Positions 41,164 to 49,634 of a DNA stretch of 64,000 bases are shown here, in pieces. The translations under genes were made by a program, and so were the position numbers. The DNA is from an uncultured Collinsella sp. (GTDB lineage: Bacteria > Actinomycetota > Coriobacteriia > Coriobacteriales > Coriobacteriaceae). The stretch lies in contig CALAMG010000008.1 in assembly GCA_937925715.1 (NCBI GenBank), positions 19,671-83,670 of the forward strand, in the 5' to 3' direction. Below the pieces are notes generated by a model that had not been told where the DNA came from, did no database searches, and saw only the letters and a list, made by a program, of their open reading frames with translations. Within the stretch, counting starts at the first letter, position 1. Each line of letters begins with the position of its first letter.

Positions 41164-41835
41164 ATGACTGACGAAGAGGCTATGGAAGAGCTCCTTAACA
41201 GCGATGGATATTCATTTCCGACTTGGACGCTAACGCTAGGTCTCCCTACTTATGAGATGCGCGATGTCATGTCGTTGATTGCCAGTGACAAGGGGCCGAT
41301 TCCAGATGATGCCGCATTCATTTCAGAGTACTTGCATATGGACGGCGCTGTAGTGGAATCTTCGGTCAAAGAGCTTCTTGATCGCAGACTCGTTTACAGG
41401 AGGGATTCATATCTTATTCCTGATTTGGAGATGTGCGATCATATCTTTGATGCCGTTGCCACAGGCAGACAGGCTAAGGTAAATTCTGATATCGATGAGG
41501 CTTCTTGCCCGCCGATTCCCTTGGCTGCCATGCGAGCCGGTGAGGTATATCCGGATTCATCCCTGATTGCCCGACTTGTCCTCGGATTCATTTCTGCGTG
41601 GAGCTTCGAGGCAAATTTTTGCCCGTATTGTCAGCACGACATCGCTAAGCTGCTCGGGTTGGACGAGTCGGATGTCGAGGACGCGATCGCTTTTTGGAGT
41701 GAGAAGGGTCTGGTTGATCGTGCATGCGGCCCACTCTTCAACAAAGAGCGTTTGAACGTGAATCTCTTCGCCTGGAATGATCTTTACGGTGCGCTGGACT
41801 GGGGTGAGGAATGGGAGAAGTTCGGTTTGTGTTAA
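41164..41835 (+). CDS. Two-winged-helix regulator-like protein
   Basis: 223 residues from ATG 41164 (site GAAGGAG); a TTG at 41140 has no site. Two segments look like winged helices of the DnaD/phage replisome type: MSLIASDKGPIPDDAAFISE, VESSVKELLDRRLVYRRDSY, and CQHDIAKLLGLDESDVEDAI with AFWSEKGLVDR. Between them is a linker with one Cys. The repeat of helix-turn-helix units suggests DNA binding. Ends at a strong terminator. Confidence 0.6.
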   Translation: MTDEEAMEELLNSDGYSFPTWTLTLGLPTYEMRDVMSLIASDKGPIPDDAAFISEYLHMDGAVVESSVKELLDRRLVYRRDSYLIPDLEMCDHIFDAVATGRQAKVNSDIDEASCPPIPLAAMRAGEVYPDSSLIARLVLGFISAWSFEANFCPYCQHDIAKLLGLDESDVEDAIAFWSEKGLVDRACGPLFNKERLNVNLFAWNDLYGALDWGEEWEKFGLC

Positions 41836-41861
41836 AATATCTCTAGGCATCTTTACTCCTA

Positions 41862-41900
41862 TGGAAAAGGCTCTTGTCCTTTGGACGGGAGCCTTTTCCA
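41862..41900. terminator. Terminator
   Basis: TGGAAAAGGCTC / GAGCCTTTTCCA stem after 41164-41835. Confidence 0.8.
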
Positions 41901-41938
41901 TGCCTAAATATCAGTTAGGAAGCTAAATGCAAACATCC

Positions 41939-41968
41939 ATCAAATTCGCAAGCGCTTGCGAATTTGAT
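41939..41968. repeat. TTCGCAAGC/GCTTGCGAA palindrome, copy 3 (longest)
   Basis: 30-bp perfect palindrome: core TTCGCAAGCGCTTGCGAA extended by ATCAAA / TTTGAT. Intergenic, at the left edge of a hairpin-dense stretch. Confidence 0.85.
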
Positions 41969-42300
41969 CACCGGAAGGCATTTCACATCTCTCATTTCGA
42001 TTTCTTTGAAGAATCCGCATCGGTAAATCCGATGCTTTTTAATGGGTCCGCCTTCGCGGACAAAGGGGCAGGTTTCCGACAAATCCAACAGCGCTACGAG
42101 CCTCACCCAGGGACTCTCCGCGCTGTTGAAATTGTCGAAAACCTGCCTACTTCGTTGTAAGGACAACAGCCGATGGCTCACGCTCCGCGTGACCACGCGC
42201 ACCATCCACAATCCACTGGGAACGGTGTAAGAGAAAACTCAGAGAGATGAAGAGAGTCTATTCTCGGTCGGATGGAGATCGTTTCTGAGAAATCGCCATT
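41969..42300. other. Hairpin-dense intergenic stretch
   Basis: No gene. Consecutive inverted repeats: GCATCGG-TAAA-TCCGATGC (~42018-42036), GTCCGC-CTTC-GCGGAC (~42047-42062), the R2 element (42067-42147) and CACGC-TCC-GCGTG (~42179-42192). Style matches the stretch at 56.3-57.2 kb. Confidence 0.6.
42067..42147 (+). repeat. Structured hairpin family R2, copy A
   Basis: Outer stem GGCAGGTTT / AAACCTGCC, then CGACAA / TTGTCG, CAACAGCGC / GCGCTGTTG, and an apical GAG...CTC stem. Conserved CGCTACGA on the 5' side and TCTCCGCG on the 3' side. Related to 56321-56398 and 56558-56623. Confidence 0.75.
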
Positions 42301-42324
42301 CTCGTTAGTTGTACTACGGTACTA

Positions 42325-42333
42325 TGGTATACT
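42325..42333 (+). promoter_or_regulatory. Extended -10 promoter
   Basis: TGGTATACT preceded by GTACTACGGTACTA (42311-42324); 33 bases before the ATG at 42366. Same layout at 43615 (TGCTATACT), 44060 (TGGTATATT), 46928 (TGGTATCCT), 51257, 52343 and 61154. Confidence 0.6.
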
Positions 42334-42365
42334 TTAACCACGTCAAGCGGACGGAAGGAAAGCGC

Positions 42366-42521
42366 ATGTTTTACAAATATGAGAGTACCCTTGATAATGA
42401 CCTTATATTTTGGTCAAATGCTACTGCCGACCTGCGGCATAATGGCGAGATCGGTGAGGATGACCTGCCTGATGAATTGCTTCATGCTTTAAATGAGCTG
42501 TGGACTGATGGTCATCCGTGA
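42366..42521 (+). CDS. Small acidic protein
   Basis: 51 residues from ATG 42366 (site CGGAAGGAAAGC): starts MFYKYESTLDNDLIFWSNAT, ends DELLHALNELWTDGHP. Soluble, helical, acidic. Own promoter (42325-42333). No family recognised; could be an antirestriction- or antitoxin-like small protein, which is speculation. Confidence 0.55.
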   Translation: MFYKYESTLDNDLIFWSNATADLRHNGEIGEDDLPDELLHALNELWTDGHP

Positions 42522-42642
42522 AACTCACGAGTTTCCTATAGTAGGTGAGTGGACACGTGATCGGCGAAAGTTCTTAAAGTGCGAGATACGTATCCATGTT
42601 CCCGCGGGAAGCATCGCACAGGGCGAATATGACATTACCTAG
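42508..42642 (+). CDS. Possible coupled 44-residue protein
   Basis: ATG inside the last codons of the preceding gene (14-base overlap). Reads MVIRETHEFPIVGEWTRDRR and ends AGSIAQGEYDIT. No strong ribosome site, so translation would depend on the upstream gene. Composition is coding-like. Tentative. Confidence 0.35.
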   Translation: MVIRETHEFPIVGEWTRDRRKFLKCEIRIHVPAGSIAQGEYDIT

Positions 42643-42796
42643 CTGCTTGCAAATACAGCAGAGTCCGTAAAATAAAGATTTTGAAGGGTGATCGGCGACG
42701 GTCGCTCTTTTTGTTTAGGCTTTTTCTCATTCTCGATGGTCGTACTACGGTATCGTGATATGATAGCCTTACGTTAGGCGGTTTACAGAAAGGGTT

Positions 42797-43024
42797 ATGG
42801 CTATGTCCGTTAAACACATTTTCTTGGAAACCATGTTCGATGACTTCACCCCAGATTCCGTGAGTCGTGAGGAGCTGATTTCTATCCTGCTCGACGATCT
42901 CATGGTTGTCGCTAGGGATAACCTGTCGATCGAGTATCTTGAGAACGGCGGAGATGCGGAGGAAGCGCTCAAGTTGTTCAGTGTCGAGATGCGCAAAAAC
43001 CTTGAGGAGCGGATCATCGCGTAA
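42797..43024 (+). CDS. Small helical protein
   Basis: 75 residues (73 if the second ATG is used), site AGAAAGGG. Acidic, helical: SREELISILLDDLMVVARDN, DAEEALKLFSVEMRKNLEER. The upstream sequence GTACTACGGTATCGTGATATGAT (42742-42764) resembles the other right-half promoters. Function unknown. Confidence 0.6.
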   Translation: MAMSVKHIFLETMFDDFTPDSVSREELISILLDDLMVVARDNLSIEYLENGGDAEEALKLFSVEMRKNLEERIIA

Positions 43025-43094
43025 TTAGACGTCAAGTGTCCGGCGCTAAAGTATCTGGTGTCTGGCGCTTGATAGATTGGAGTAAAGAGACAAC

Positions 43095-43352
43095 ATGGCA
43101 CAGAAGACTTTTTTCGCTGTCAAGGATTTAGATGGCGATGGGAAACACTATTGCGCGGTTTCTTTTGAGAGTAAGTTGGCGCGGGAAGCTTTCTGCGAGC
43201 TGAATGGATATGAACCGGTTTTGGTCAAGTGGGCGATCGATAATCTTGCCGGGAGTGTCTACAACGATATCCGACACTACCCGAATATCATCGTAGACAA
43301 CTCCTTGCGCAAACCGATCGGATTTGTTCTTGAAGATGGATCGATTAGCTAA
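43095..43352 (+). CDS. Small uncharacterised protein
   Basis: 85 residues, site GGAGTAAAGAGAC. Starts MAQKTFFAVKDLDGDGKHYC and ends KPIGFVLEDGSIS. The pattern of a short beta domain (AVSFESKLAREAFCELNGYE) is like mobile-element proteins that bind small ligands, but no family is clear. Between two promoter-bearing small genes. Confidence 0.55.
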   Translation: MAQKTFFAVKDLDGDGKHYCAVSFESKLAREAFCELNGYEPVLVKWAIDNLAGSVYNDIRHYPNIIVDNSLRKPIGFVLEDGSIS

Positions 43353-43656
43353 TTAGCTAGGGTGAAGTTGATGTATTTCACTACATACATATTTGATCTA
43401 GCTTATGAAAGGGGAGAGCAGAAATGCGCTCCCTTTTTCTTGGAAATCAATCAGCGACCGCAGGGAGCGGATCATAGGTGCCGTCAGGCACCGCAGGAAT
43501 AGCGGATTGTTGGCAAATCGCCGTGCGTATCGCTTGATTGTGACGTTCAAGGTTTGGGGCGAGGAGTTTCCAAGTATGATTTTGAACTTTCTCAGCGATA
43601 GTACTAGAGTACTATGCTATACTATCATCATGTTAAGCACCTAGAGGGAGGAACCC
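43353..43656. promoter_or_regulatory. Intergenic region with repeat R1 and a promoter
   Basis: Holds R1 copy 3 (43450-43506) and a GTACTAGAGTACTA-TGCTATACT promoter (43601-43623) for the membrane protein at 43657. No further gene seen. Confidence 0.6.
43450..43506 (+). repeat. Dispersed hairpin repeat R1, copy 3
   Basis: ATCAGCGACCGCAGGGAGC, then GATCATAGGTGCC-GTCA-GGCACCGCA and AATAGCG. Confidence 0.85.
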
Positions 43657-43983
43657 ATGATGAACGGTAAGCATCGCGCCCCGAGAAAGTATACGCATAT
43701 TGAGAAGATTCGTATCATGAACGACGCTGTCGTATTTATGTTTGGATGCATGACACTTGTCTGTGAGATCAGGGTAGGTAGTTTCCTGTTCTTCGAGATG
43801 AACGTAATCCTGCTTCTTCTGGGAACGGCCGAGATCTGCCTTGCATGTTTCATGTACTACCAGGAGTTTATGCTTCCCGAAGTTAAGGCGTGTCGCGAGC
43901 GCGAAGCAAAGCGCCGCGCCGAACGCCTTATGCGTCAGGCTGAACGCGATGTCTGCAAAGAGTGGGCCCTCTACGACAAGTAA
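43657..43983 (+). CDS. Small two-helix membrane protein
   Basis: 108 residues, ATG behind GGGAGGAACCC. Two membrane helices (~24-45 and ~50-70: VVFMFGCMTLVCEI, VILLLLGTAEICLACFMYY), then a basic cytoplasmic tail (REREAKRRAERLMRQAERDV). Could be a transfer or entry-exclusion type protein; no family evidence. Ends at a terminator. Confidence 0.6.
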   Translation: MMNGKHRAPRKYTHIEKIRIMNDAVVFMFGCMTLVCEIRVGSFLFFEMNVILLLLGTAEICLACFMYYQEFMLPEVKACREREAKRRAERLMRQAERDVCKEWALYDK

Positions 43984-44006
43984 GGCCCTGAAGAAAGAAT
44001 CGATTC

Positions 44007-44038
44007 AAAAAGGAGTTCGGGCGAGCGGGCTCCTTTTT
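44007..44038. terminator. Terminator
   Basis: AAAAAGGAG / CTCCTTTTT with an inner GC-rich stem, after 43657-43983. Confidence 0.8.
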
Positions 44039-44098
44039 CGTTAACGATATATTACACTATGGTATATTGGTACTATCCGATTATAGGAAAGGAGCTTT

Positions 44099-44956
44099 AT
44101 GTATGGAAAGCGCTTTGTGACCGGAGATCGGCAGAAAGCCTGCCTGTTTGAACAAAAGGGTTCATATATGGCGAGCATCAAGGATTCAAATGGGCAATTC
44201 AAGACGTTGCAGCTCGGAACCAATCGACCCGTGGCGTTCAAGCAGTTTTTCGCTGCCGCGTCCGCTGCCGGATACGACATGCGGTCCGTTGCCAAGGAAC
44301 AGGGAGTAGATCCGGAGGTGAAGCTGAATCGGGAACAACGCCGAAAGCTTGAAAAGGAAAACCGCCATATGAGCAATAAGGCAAAGAACCGAAAGCAAAG
44401 TGAAAGGCTGCCTGAAAGCGAAATGAGCGGACGGGAGGCGCAAAAGCAGCCTCCTGCCCCACAGGAACCTGAGGCTCTATGCGTGCTTGAACATGGATGC
44501 TTGACAAGACACCAGACGTCTCACGGTAGGTTTCTTTTCACCTACGCGCCGGCAGACGGCAGTGACGAGGTGGTCAAGAGTGTTCGCGGGCGACGCTCTG
44601 AGATCGTCGCCAGTTTCAATGAGTGGTACGCGGAGCAGGAAAAAGCTCATGAGGAGTCGCCTAAATGCCCTGCAAAAGTCTCATGCGGACATGAGGCTGA
44701 TTCTGTAAGTTCAGATGCGAAAAAGGAGAATTCCGTTATGTCTGGAAAAGAACGCAACGACACGGAAAACAAGATCGACTCGACAGACGAGACCGTGTTT
44801 TCGATTATGGCAAACGGTCCGGAAAGCTCGAAACCGATCATGGCGTTCCGAAGTAGAGAAGATGCAGCTTATTTTCTAGAGTGTCTTCAGCAGGCATCGG
44901 GAATAATGGGAGTGGATACCACCTACAGTATCGTTGATCTCATTTTAAAGAATTGA
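44099..44956 (+). CDS. Uncharacterised basic/charged protein
   Basis: 285 residues from ATG 44099 (site GGAAAGGAG; promoter TGGTATATT at 44060). N-terminal ~70 residues have AFKQFFAAASAAGYDMRSVA and a coiled basic stretch. The middle (~140-190) has GCLTRHQTSHGRFLFTYAPA and SFNEWYAEQEKAHEE. The end is FRSREDAAYFLECLQQASGI. No known domain. Followed by a small GAGGGC/GCCCTC hairpin and then the 600-residue protein. Confidence 0.55.
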   Translation: MYGKRFVTGDRQKACLFEQKGSYMASIKDSNGQFKTLQLGTNRPVAFKQFFAAASAAGYDMRSVAKEQGVDPEVKLNREQRRKLEKENRHMSNKAKNRKQSERLPESEMSGREAQKQPPAPQEPEALCVLEHGCLTRHQTSHGRFLFTYAPADGSDEVVKSVRGRRSEIVASFNEWYAEQEKAHEESPKCPAKVSCGHEADSVSSDAKKENSVMSGKERNDTENKIDSTDETVFSIMANGPESSKPIMAFRSREDAAYFLECLQQASGIMGVDTTYSIVDLILKN

Positions 44957-45046
44957 AGGAATTGGGAGCGGAGAGGGCAACCGCCGCTCGCCCTCTGTTC
45001 CGGCAAGACGGAGGTTTCGTGTGGAACGGAAAAGAAAGCAACAGCT

Positions 45047-46852
45047 GTGCTGGAGACAGCCGGATTGGATTCAACCGTCCTTGATGCGGGTATAGCCGCA
45101 CAGCAGCTTCAGCTGGTAAACGCGATCGTAGATGAGGATAGACAATACGCGACACGCTTGACGATCACCAGAACCGATAATGAAAATGCCAGTGAGTCGG
45201 TGATCTCGACTGTCATCTCCTGGCTAATGAAAAAAAAGGTCCTATCGAAAGAGCACTGTGATTCTTTCCGAGAGGGTACCTATTCGACACCTGATGGTTG
45301 GAATGGGACAACTGAACTTGAACAGGGAAAGACCGCCCTTGCATCAAAGCGGAACAGTGGCGTCCCGGGCTGTGTCGTGTGGGCGATGGAGCTTGATGAA
45401 CAGGATCACAGGCTGATCTATGGCCGTTGGCATACGAGGATCGGTATTATCGGAAATGCCGATTCCTGTATCGTCAACATCCAATTGAGCCGTTATATCG
45501 TCAGGGGGTTCATTGGGGAGGCTGCGCCGCCGATACCGTCTACGCCGCGGATCCTGAAGATGCTTTTTAGCGATGAGGCGAATGTCGTTCGCGTTGGCTC
45601 GACTTTTTTGAACGATAAGCCGATATACCTGACTTCCGAGACATTGACGAGCAAGTTCATACCGGATCTGACCGATCCGAATCGAACTCTTTCCTTGATC
45701 TTAATCACCACCGACGAAGAATCGAAACTGCCGGTCAGGAACTTGAAAAATCTGACCAAGCAGCTTTTCGGGATGGCAGATATATATGTCCTTGACTGGC
45801 ACGACCGTGCCCTTATGAACACTTATCGAGAGGCATTTCTGAAGAACACGCCGGCTTATGATTACGGCATGGAATGCTCAAGCCTGAAGATTTACTGTAA
45901 GCCGGTCGATCTCACGGTCCCAGCTGACAATGAAATGGGAATGGCTTATGCCAAGTATCTGATCGATCGATATACGCGGCACGGTGAAAGGCGATTCATA
46001 AATGTCCTTCGTCAGGGGATCTGCCGTGCGAGCGACAGGGTGGCTGGGGATATCCTGAGTATCGCCGATGTCCGGTGGTTAGATGGAATCGATGAGGCCA
46101 AACGCCTCAGTTCACGGATTAAGAAGCTGAAGCAGCGGGTGAAAGGCGATTCCGGTGGAAACGAAACGGTTGATTCGCTTCGCGATGAGATAAGCGGGCT
46201 TCAAAAGGACATCGCGGACTGGGAGGAAATTGCGAGCGAGCTGGAGACTTCGAATTCGGAGGCGGCTGCAAAAATCGACATGCTCACGCGCGATGCGATG
46301 CGACTTGAAAACGAGAAGAGGGCCGTCGAGCGTAAGCTCGAAATGACGGAGCTCGAGCAGCTAAACGCCAATGCGTTGAACGGCATCCGCAAGGCGCTTA
46401 CGGTAGTGCCTGAAAACCTTACACAGCTGCTTGATTTGGCGAAGGTGCTCTATCCGGACAGAATCGTGATTCTTCCCGATGCCTACAGGAGCGCCAAGAA
46501 ATTTGACGGCATTTTGACGGAAGAGTGGGAAATCTTGGTTGCCGTCGCGACGACGCTCTGGGATCTATGCTTTAAGGAGACGGTGAACGACAGGCTTGGT
46601 TCTGAGTTCAAGAAACGGACCGGATATGAGCTGGCTCGCGGAGAGTCTGGAACGACTTGCGCGATGCCCAACTTGATGAAGCTCCGCAAGCGGATGTACA
46701 AAGGCAATGAGATCGATATCTCGCCGCATGTCAAAGGAAGGAACATCAAGGCCGCCTTCCGGCTCCACTTCTATATCGACAGGGATGAGGAGAAGATCGT
46801 GATCGGCCACGCGGGGGAGCACATGGATACCGCAGGGACTCCACGTCGATAA
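45047..46852 (+). CDS. Large coiled-coil protein of unknown function
   Basis: 601 residues if the GTG at 45047 is used; this start has no ribosome site. The frame stays open back to 44957 with a Gly-Lys-Thr (SGKTEVSCGTEKK), so the true start is uncertain and the 5' end may be damaged. N-terminal ~330 residues are an alpha/beta domain (GIIGNADSCIVNIQLSRYIV; RTLSLILITTDEE). A coiled coil covers ~355-440. The C-terminal ~150 residues end FRLHFYIDRDEEKIVIGHAGEHMDT, a strand-rich tip. No catalytic motif seen. Upstream of the helicase operon on the same strand, separated by a terminator. Confidence 0.55.
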   Translation: MLETAGLDSTVLDAGIAAQQLQLVNAIVDEDRQYATRLTITRTDNENASESVISTVISWLMKKKVLSKEHCDSFREGTYSTPDGWNGTTELEQGKTALASKRNSGVPGCVVWAMELDEQDHRLIYGRWHTRIGIIGNADSCIVNIQLSRYIVRGFIGEAAPPIPSTPRILKMLFSDEANVVRVGSTFLNDKPIYLTSETLTSKFIPDLTDPNRTLSLILITTDEESKLPVRNLKNLTKQLFGMADIYVLDWHDRALMNTYREAFLKNTPAYDYGMECSSLKIYCKPVDLTVPADNEMGMAYAKYLIDRYTRHGERRFINVLRQGICRASDRVAGDILSIADVRWLDGIDEAKRLSSRIKKLKQRVKGDSGGNETVDSLRDEISGLQKDIADWEEIASELETSNSEAAAKIDMLTRDAMRLENEKRAVERKLEMTELEQLNANALNGIRKALTVVPENLTQLLDLAKVLYPDRIVILPDAYRSAKKFDGILTEEWEILVAVATTLWDLCFKETVNDRLGSEFKKRTGYELARGESGTTCAMPNLMKLRKRMYKGNEIDISPHVKGRNIKAAFRLHFYIDRDEEKIVIGHAGEHMDTAGTPRR

Positions 46853-46866
46853 CCCCCCCTTTCACA

Positions 46867-46905
46867 AGAAGGTGCAATCTGTTATTTGCCTAGATTGCAC
46901 CTTCT
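46867..46905. terminator. Terminator
   Basis: Stem AGAAGGTGCAATCT / AGATTGCACCTTCT followed by TTTTAT. Confidence 0.85.
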
Positions 46906-46971
46906 TTTATGTTTCTGCATAGCATTATGGTATCCTAGTACCATGGTTACATGAGTACAAAGGGGATTGAG

Positions 46972-48264
46972 ATGCCGAGCGGACTGGAACTGTATCCACA
47001 TAATGAAAAGGCGTATCGCAAACTTCTGGATATGTTGTCTGGGACCAGGCGTGCCTGCATCATTCATCCTACCGGGACAGGCAAGGCGTTTATAGCGTAC
47101 CGTTATGCCTTCGATCATCCGAATGAGCGAATTCTCTGGATGTCGCCCTCGACCTATATCGAGCAGGAGCAGGAAGCTTCCATCAGGCGCGAGCTGCCGA
47201 ATCATGAATTCAAGAACATCGAGCGCATGACGTATCAGACCGCCATGCATCGAGCGCAAAAGGGAAATCTTGATATTCATGCAGATACGGTTATTTTCGA
47301 TGAGTTCCATCATACGGGGGCACCACAGTGGTCCCGTGGTGTTGAAGGAGTTATCGAATGCAATCCCGACGCCAATCTGATCGGATTGAGCGCGACTTCG
47401 ATTCGATACAGCGATAGCGGCCGAGATATGTCCGATGAACTTTTTGATGGGCATATCGTCTCATATATGTCGTTGACGGATTGCTGGGTTTTAGGCATCC
47501 TGCCTGTCCCGACATATGTGACTGCCGGGTACAGCATCAACGGCTACATTGAAGATCTCGGCGAGCGCATCGCAAAGGAAGAGAGTGCGGGTAGGCGGGC
47601 GGAGTTGCTGGCTGATTTTAACGAGCTGAGAGATTGTGCGAGCAGGGCGGCGAACCTTCCGGCCATTTTCCAAAAGTACTTTGAGGGAATAGAGAAAGTG
47701 ATCGTATTTTGTCCGAATGTTTTCGAGCTGAATGAAATCGAGAAGATGTGCCCGCAATGGTTTTCCCGAGTAAACGGTAACGTCCATACCTATGTCGTCC
47801 ATAGCTCGAATCCCTTCGGGACGAGTGAATACGATGGGTTCAAAGAGGACGATGACGAGACCGCAATCAAGCTTTTGCTTTGCGTCAACCAGCTTAACGA
47901 GGGTGTTCACATCAAGGGCGTGGATGCCGTTATTATGGTACGGCGCACCTCGTCGCCGACGATTTTCTATCAGCAGCTTGGGCGTGCATTGACCGCCGCA
48001 GGCAACTTCGAACCGTTGGTCATCGATCTGGTCGACAATTTCGAGATGATCGGGATTGAGCAGATTGTAAACATGATGTCGGAAAGCTACGCTCGGCTGT
48101 CAGATGAAAATGATCCGAAAGAGCTCATTCCGCCTTCAGCCTTCAAGGTCATCGACCATGAGAAGGACGCAAGGCATTTGGCGAAAAACCTTGAACGACG
48201 GCTCGCATTAAGATCCGAGAAACTGACAATCGATGAGAAGATAGCGCTGTGGAAGGGGCTTTAA
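46972..48264 (+). CDS. DEAD/DEAH-type superfamily 2 helicase-like protein with altered Walker A
   Basis: 430 residues from ATG 46972 (AAAGGGGATTGAG); an ATG at 46951 lacks a site. Motif I reads IIHPTGTGKAFIAYRYA: Ala in place of Ser/Thr after Lys. Motif II is VIFDEFHHTG, motif III GLSATS, motif VI IFYQQLGRALTAAG, with LNEGVHIKGVDAVIMVRRTS before it. Resembles ssDNA/dsDNA translocases of defence and mobile elements. Nucleotide binding may be reduced by the Ala change. First gene of a three-gene run with the NUMOD1-like protein (3 bases downstream) and a GT-C-like membrane protein. Confidence 0.8.
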   Translation: MPSGLELYPHNEKAYRKLLDMLSGTRRACIIHPTGTGKAFIAYRYAFDHPNERILWMSPSTYIEQEQEASIRRELPNHEFKNIERMTYQTAMHRAQKGNLDIHADTVIFDEFHHTGAPQWSRGVEGVIECNPDANLIGLSATSIRYSDSGRDMSDELFDGHIVSYMSLTDCWVLGILPVPTYVTAGYSINGYIEDLGERIAKEESAGRRAELLADFNELRDCASRAANLPAIFQKYFEGIEKVIVFCPNVFELNEIEKMCPQWFSRVNGNVHTYVVHSSNPFGTSEYDGFKEDDDETAIKLLLCVNQLNEGVHIKGVDAVIMVRRTSSPTIFYQQLGRALTAAGNFEPLVIDLVDNFEMIGIEQIVNMMSESYARLSDENDPKELIPPSAFKVIDHEKDARHLAKNLERRLALRSEKLTIDEKIALWKGL

Positions 48265-48267
48265 CAG

Positions 48268-49632
48268 ATGACTGACGGGAAAAAGGACCAGCTCAAACGG
48301 AAAAAGACTCTGGAGTACGAGCTTCGCCGTCTTTATCGCGCGGGCGAGCTGACCGACCAGCAGATTGCCGAGTTGAAGGAAGCCGAGTTTCCATTCGATG
48401 CCCCTGTTCGCAGAACGGCAAAATCGGTTGTCCGGATTGACGATGGTAAGAGATGGCCGAGCTGCAGTGCAGCGGAAAAAGAGCTTGGGATCACCCAGGG
48501 CTGGATGTCGGATGTGTGCAATATGGCGCTGCGGGGCAAATGGGTCGCAATCAAAAATCAGTTCTATTGTTTTGAGTCGATGTATTCGCCGGATATGGAT
48601 CTGACAGAGATTCGAGGACTCGCCGGGTGGATCGTCAATTTGGAAACGGGGGAGATGTTCCCGACTACGACCGAGGCGGCGAAGGCTGCCGGCACAAGCA
48701 GATCGGTAGTCCTAGACCATGTGAAAAACAAGGTCAAGCCTCAGAATAAGAGGTTTTCGTATGTGAGGGATTGGGACGGGAAAGTAGGAAGACTTGTAGA
48801 TTTGAATGTGCAGATGATTTGTCTTGAGACGGACACCATCTATCACAGCTATGACGAAATCTGTGCCGCAATATGGTCCGATGGATACGGGGAAACGCGA
48901 AAAGAGATCGTTCAGAAGGTCGGAGATGCCATACGGCATGGATGCCCTGCCTTTGATATGCATTGGGCAAATCGTGAGAACTTTGAAGAGAGAAAAGAAG
49001 CCTACATGGAGGAGAAAAGGCTGTGCGCTCGTCCGGTTATCGAGTTGACAACGATGCGCGAGTACGCAGATGTGCACGACGCGCTGAAATTCGGCTCACG
49101 TTACGTCGACTGGAAGAAGATCGTTGCAATCTGTGATGCGAAGGGAGAGCCGACCAGCGAGGCGACACGCTGGAGGGGTGAACGGTGGTTTTGGAAAGAC
49201 GATTGGAATAAAAATATCAAACTGAAGTCCGGCGAGCGCATTAAGGACATGCAGCCGGTGATCTGCTATGAGCGGGGAAGGTGCGATTATTCGGTTCTTG
49301 AGCTAACGAGGTGGTACGGGTTCGACCATAAGTCTTTACTGAATTCAGGCAAGAAGGGAATCGTTTTTGACGGTCTGACTTGGAGGCTTTTGCGATACGA
49401 CGTGGATTTCGAGAAAAGGCTGAAGGAAACGCCTTTAATCTGTCGAGAGACCGGGAAGACGTTCGATACATTATCCGATTTGCTGGATTTGCTGGAGAGA
49501 GAGCATGAATGTTGCGCATATGATCGTCCATGTCACATGTACGATCTTCAGCGGGCGATCGAGGGCGGTCGGGAGTACAAGGGTTTTCACTTTGAATACA
49601 TGGTTCCACCTTCCGTTTCAGGAGAACGTTAA
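48268..49632 (+). CDS. NUMOD1-like repeat protein without nuclease domain
   Basis: 454 residues. At least three NUMOD1-like units (DDGKRWPSCSAAEKELGITQ with VCNMALRGKWV; LETGEMFPTTTEAAKAAGTS with HVKNKVKP; ETGKTFDTLSDLLDLLERE) and two more diverged ones. NUMOD1 modules normally bind DNA beside homing nucleases (GIY-YIG or HNH). Here no such catalytic domain is present, so it may be a DNA-binding subunit for the helicase. Start ATG overlaps the AAGGGGC site at the end of the helicase gene. Confidence 0.6.
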   Translation: MTDGKKDQLKRKKTLEYELRRLYRAGELTDQQIAELKEAEFPFDAPVRRTAKSVVRIDDGKRWPSCSAAEKELGITQGWMSDVCNMALRGKWVAIKNQFYCFESMYSPDMDLTEIRGLAGWIVNLETGEMFPTTTEAAKAAGTSRSVVLDHVKNKVKPQNKRFSYVRDWDGKVGRLVDLNVQMICLETDTIYHSYDEICAAIWSDGYGETRKEIVQKVGDAIRHGCPAFDMHWANRENFEERKEAYMEEKRLCARPVIELTTMREYADVHDALKFGSRYVDWKKIVAICDAKGEPTSEATRWRGERWFWKDDWNKNIKLKSGERIKDMQPVICYERGRCDYSVLELTRWYGFDHKSLLNSGKKGIVFDGLTWRLLRYDVDFEKRLKETPLICRETGKTFDTLSDLLDLLEREHECCAYDRPCHMYDLQRAIEGGREYKGFHFEYMVPPSVSGER

Positions 49633-49634
49633 TT

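Noticed and set aside
43405..43644. Plus-strand frame across R1 copy 3
   Set aside because: Its sequence is mostly the R1 repeat and a promoter; no conserved product expected.
45021..45095. GTG-led 24-codon frame with a GGAGG site before the 600-residue protein
   Set aside because: Overlaps the larger gene out of frame; could be a leader peptide but there is no further support.
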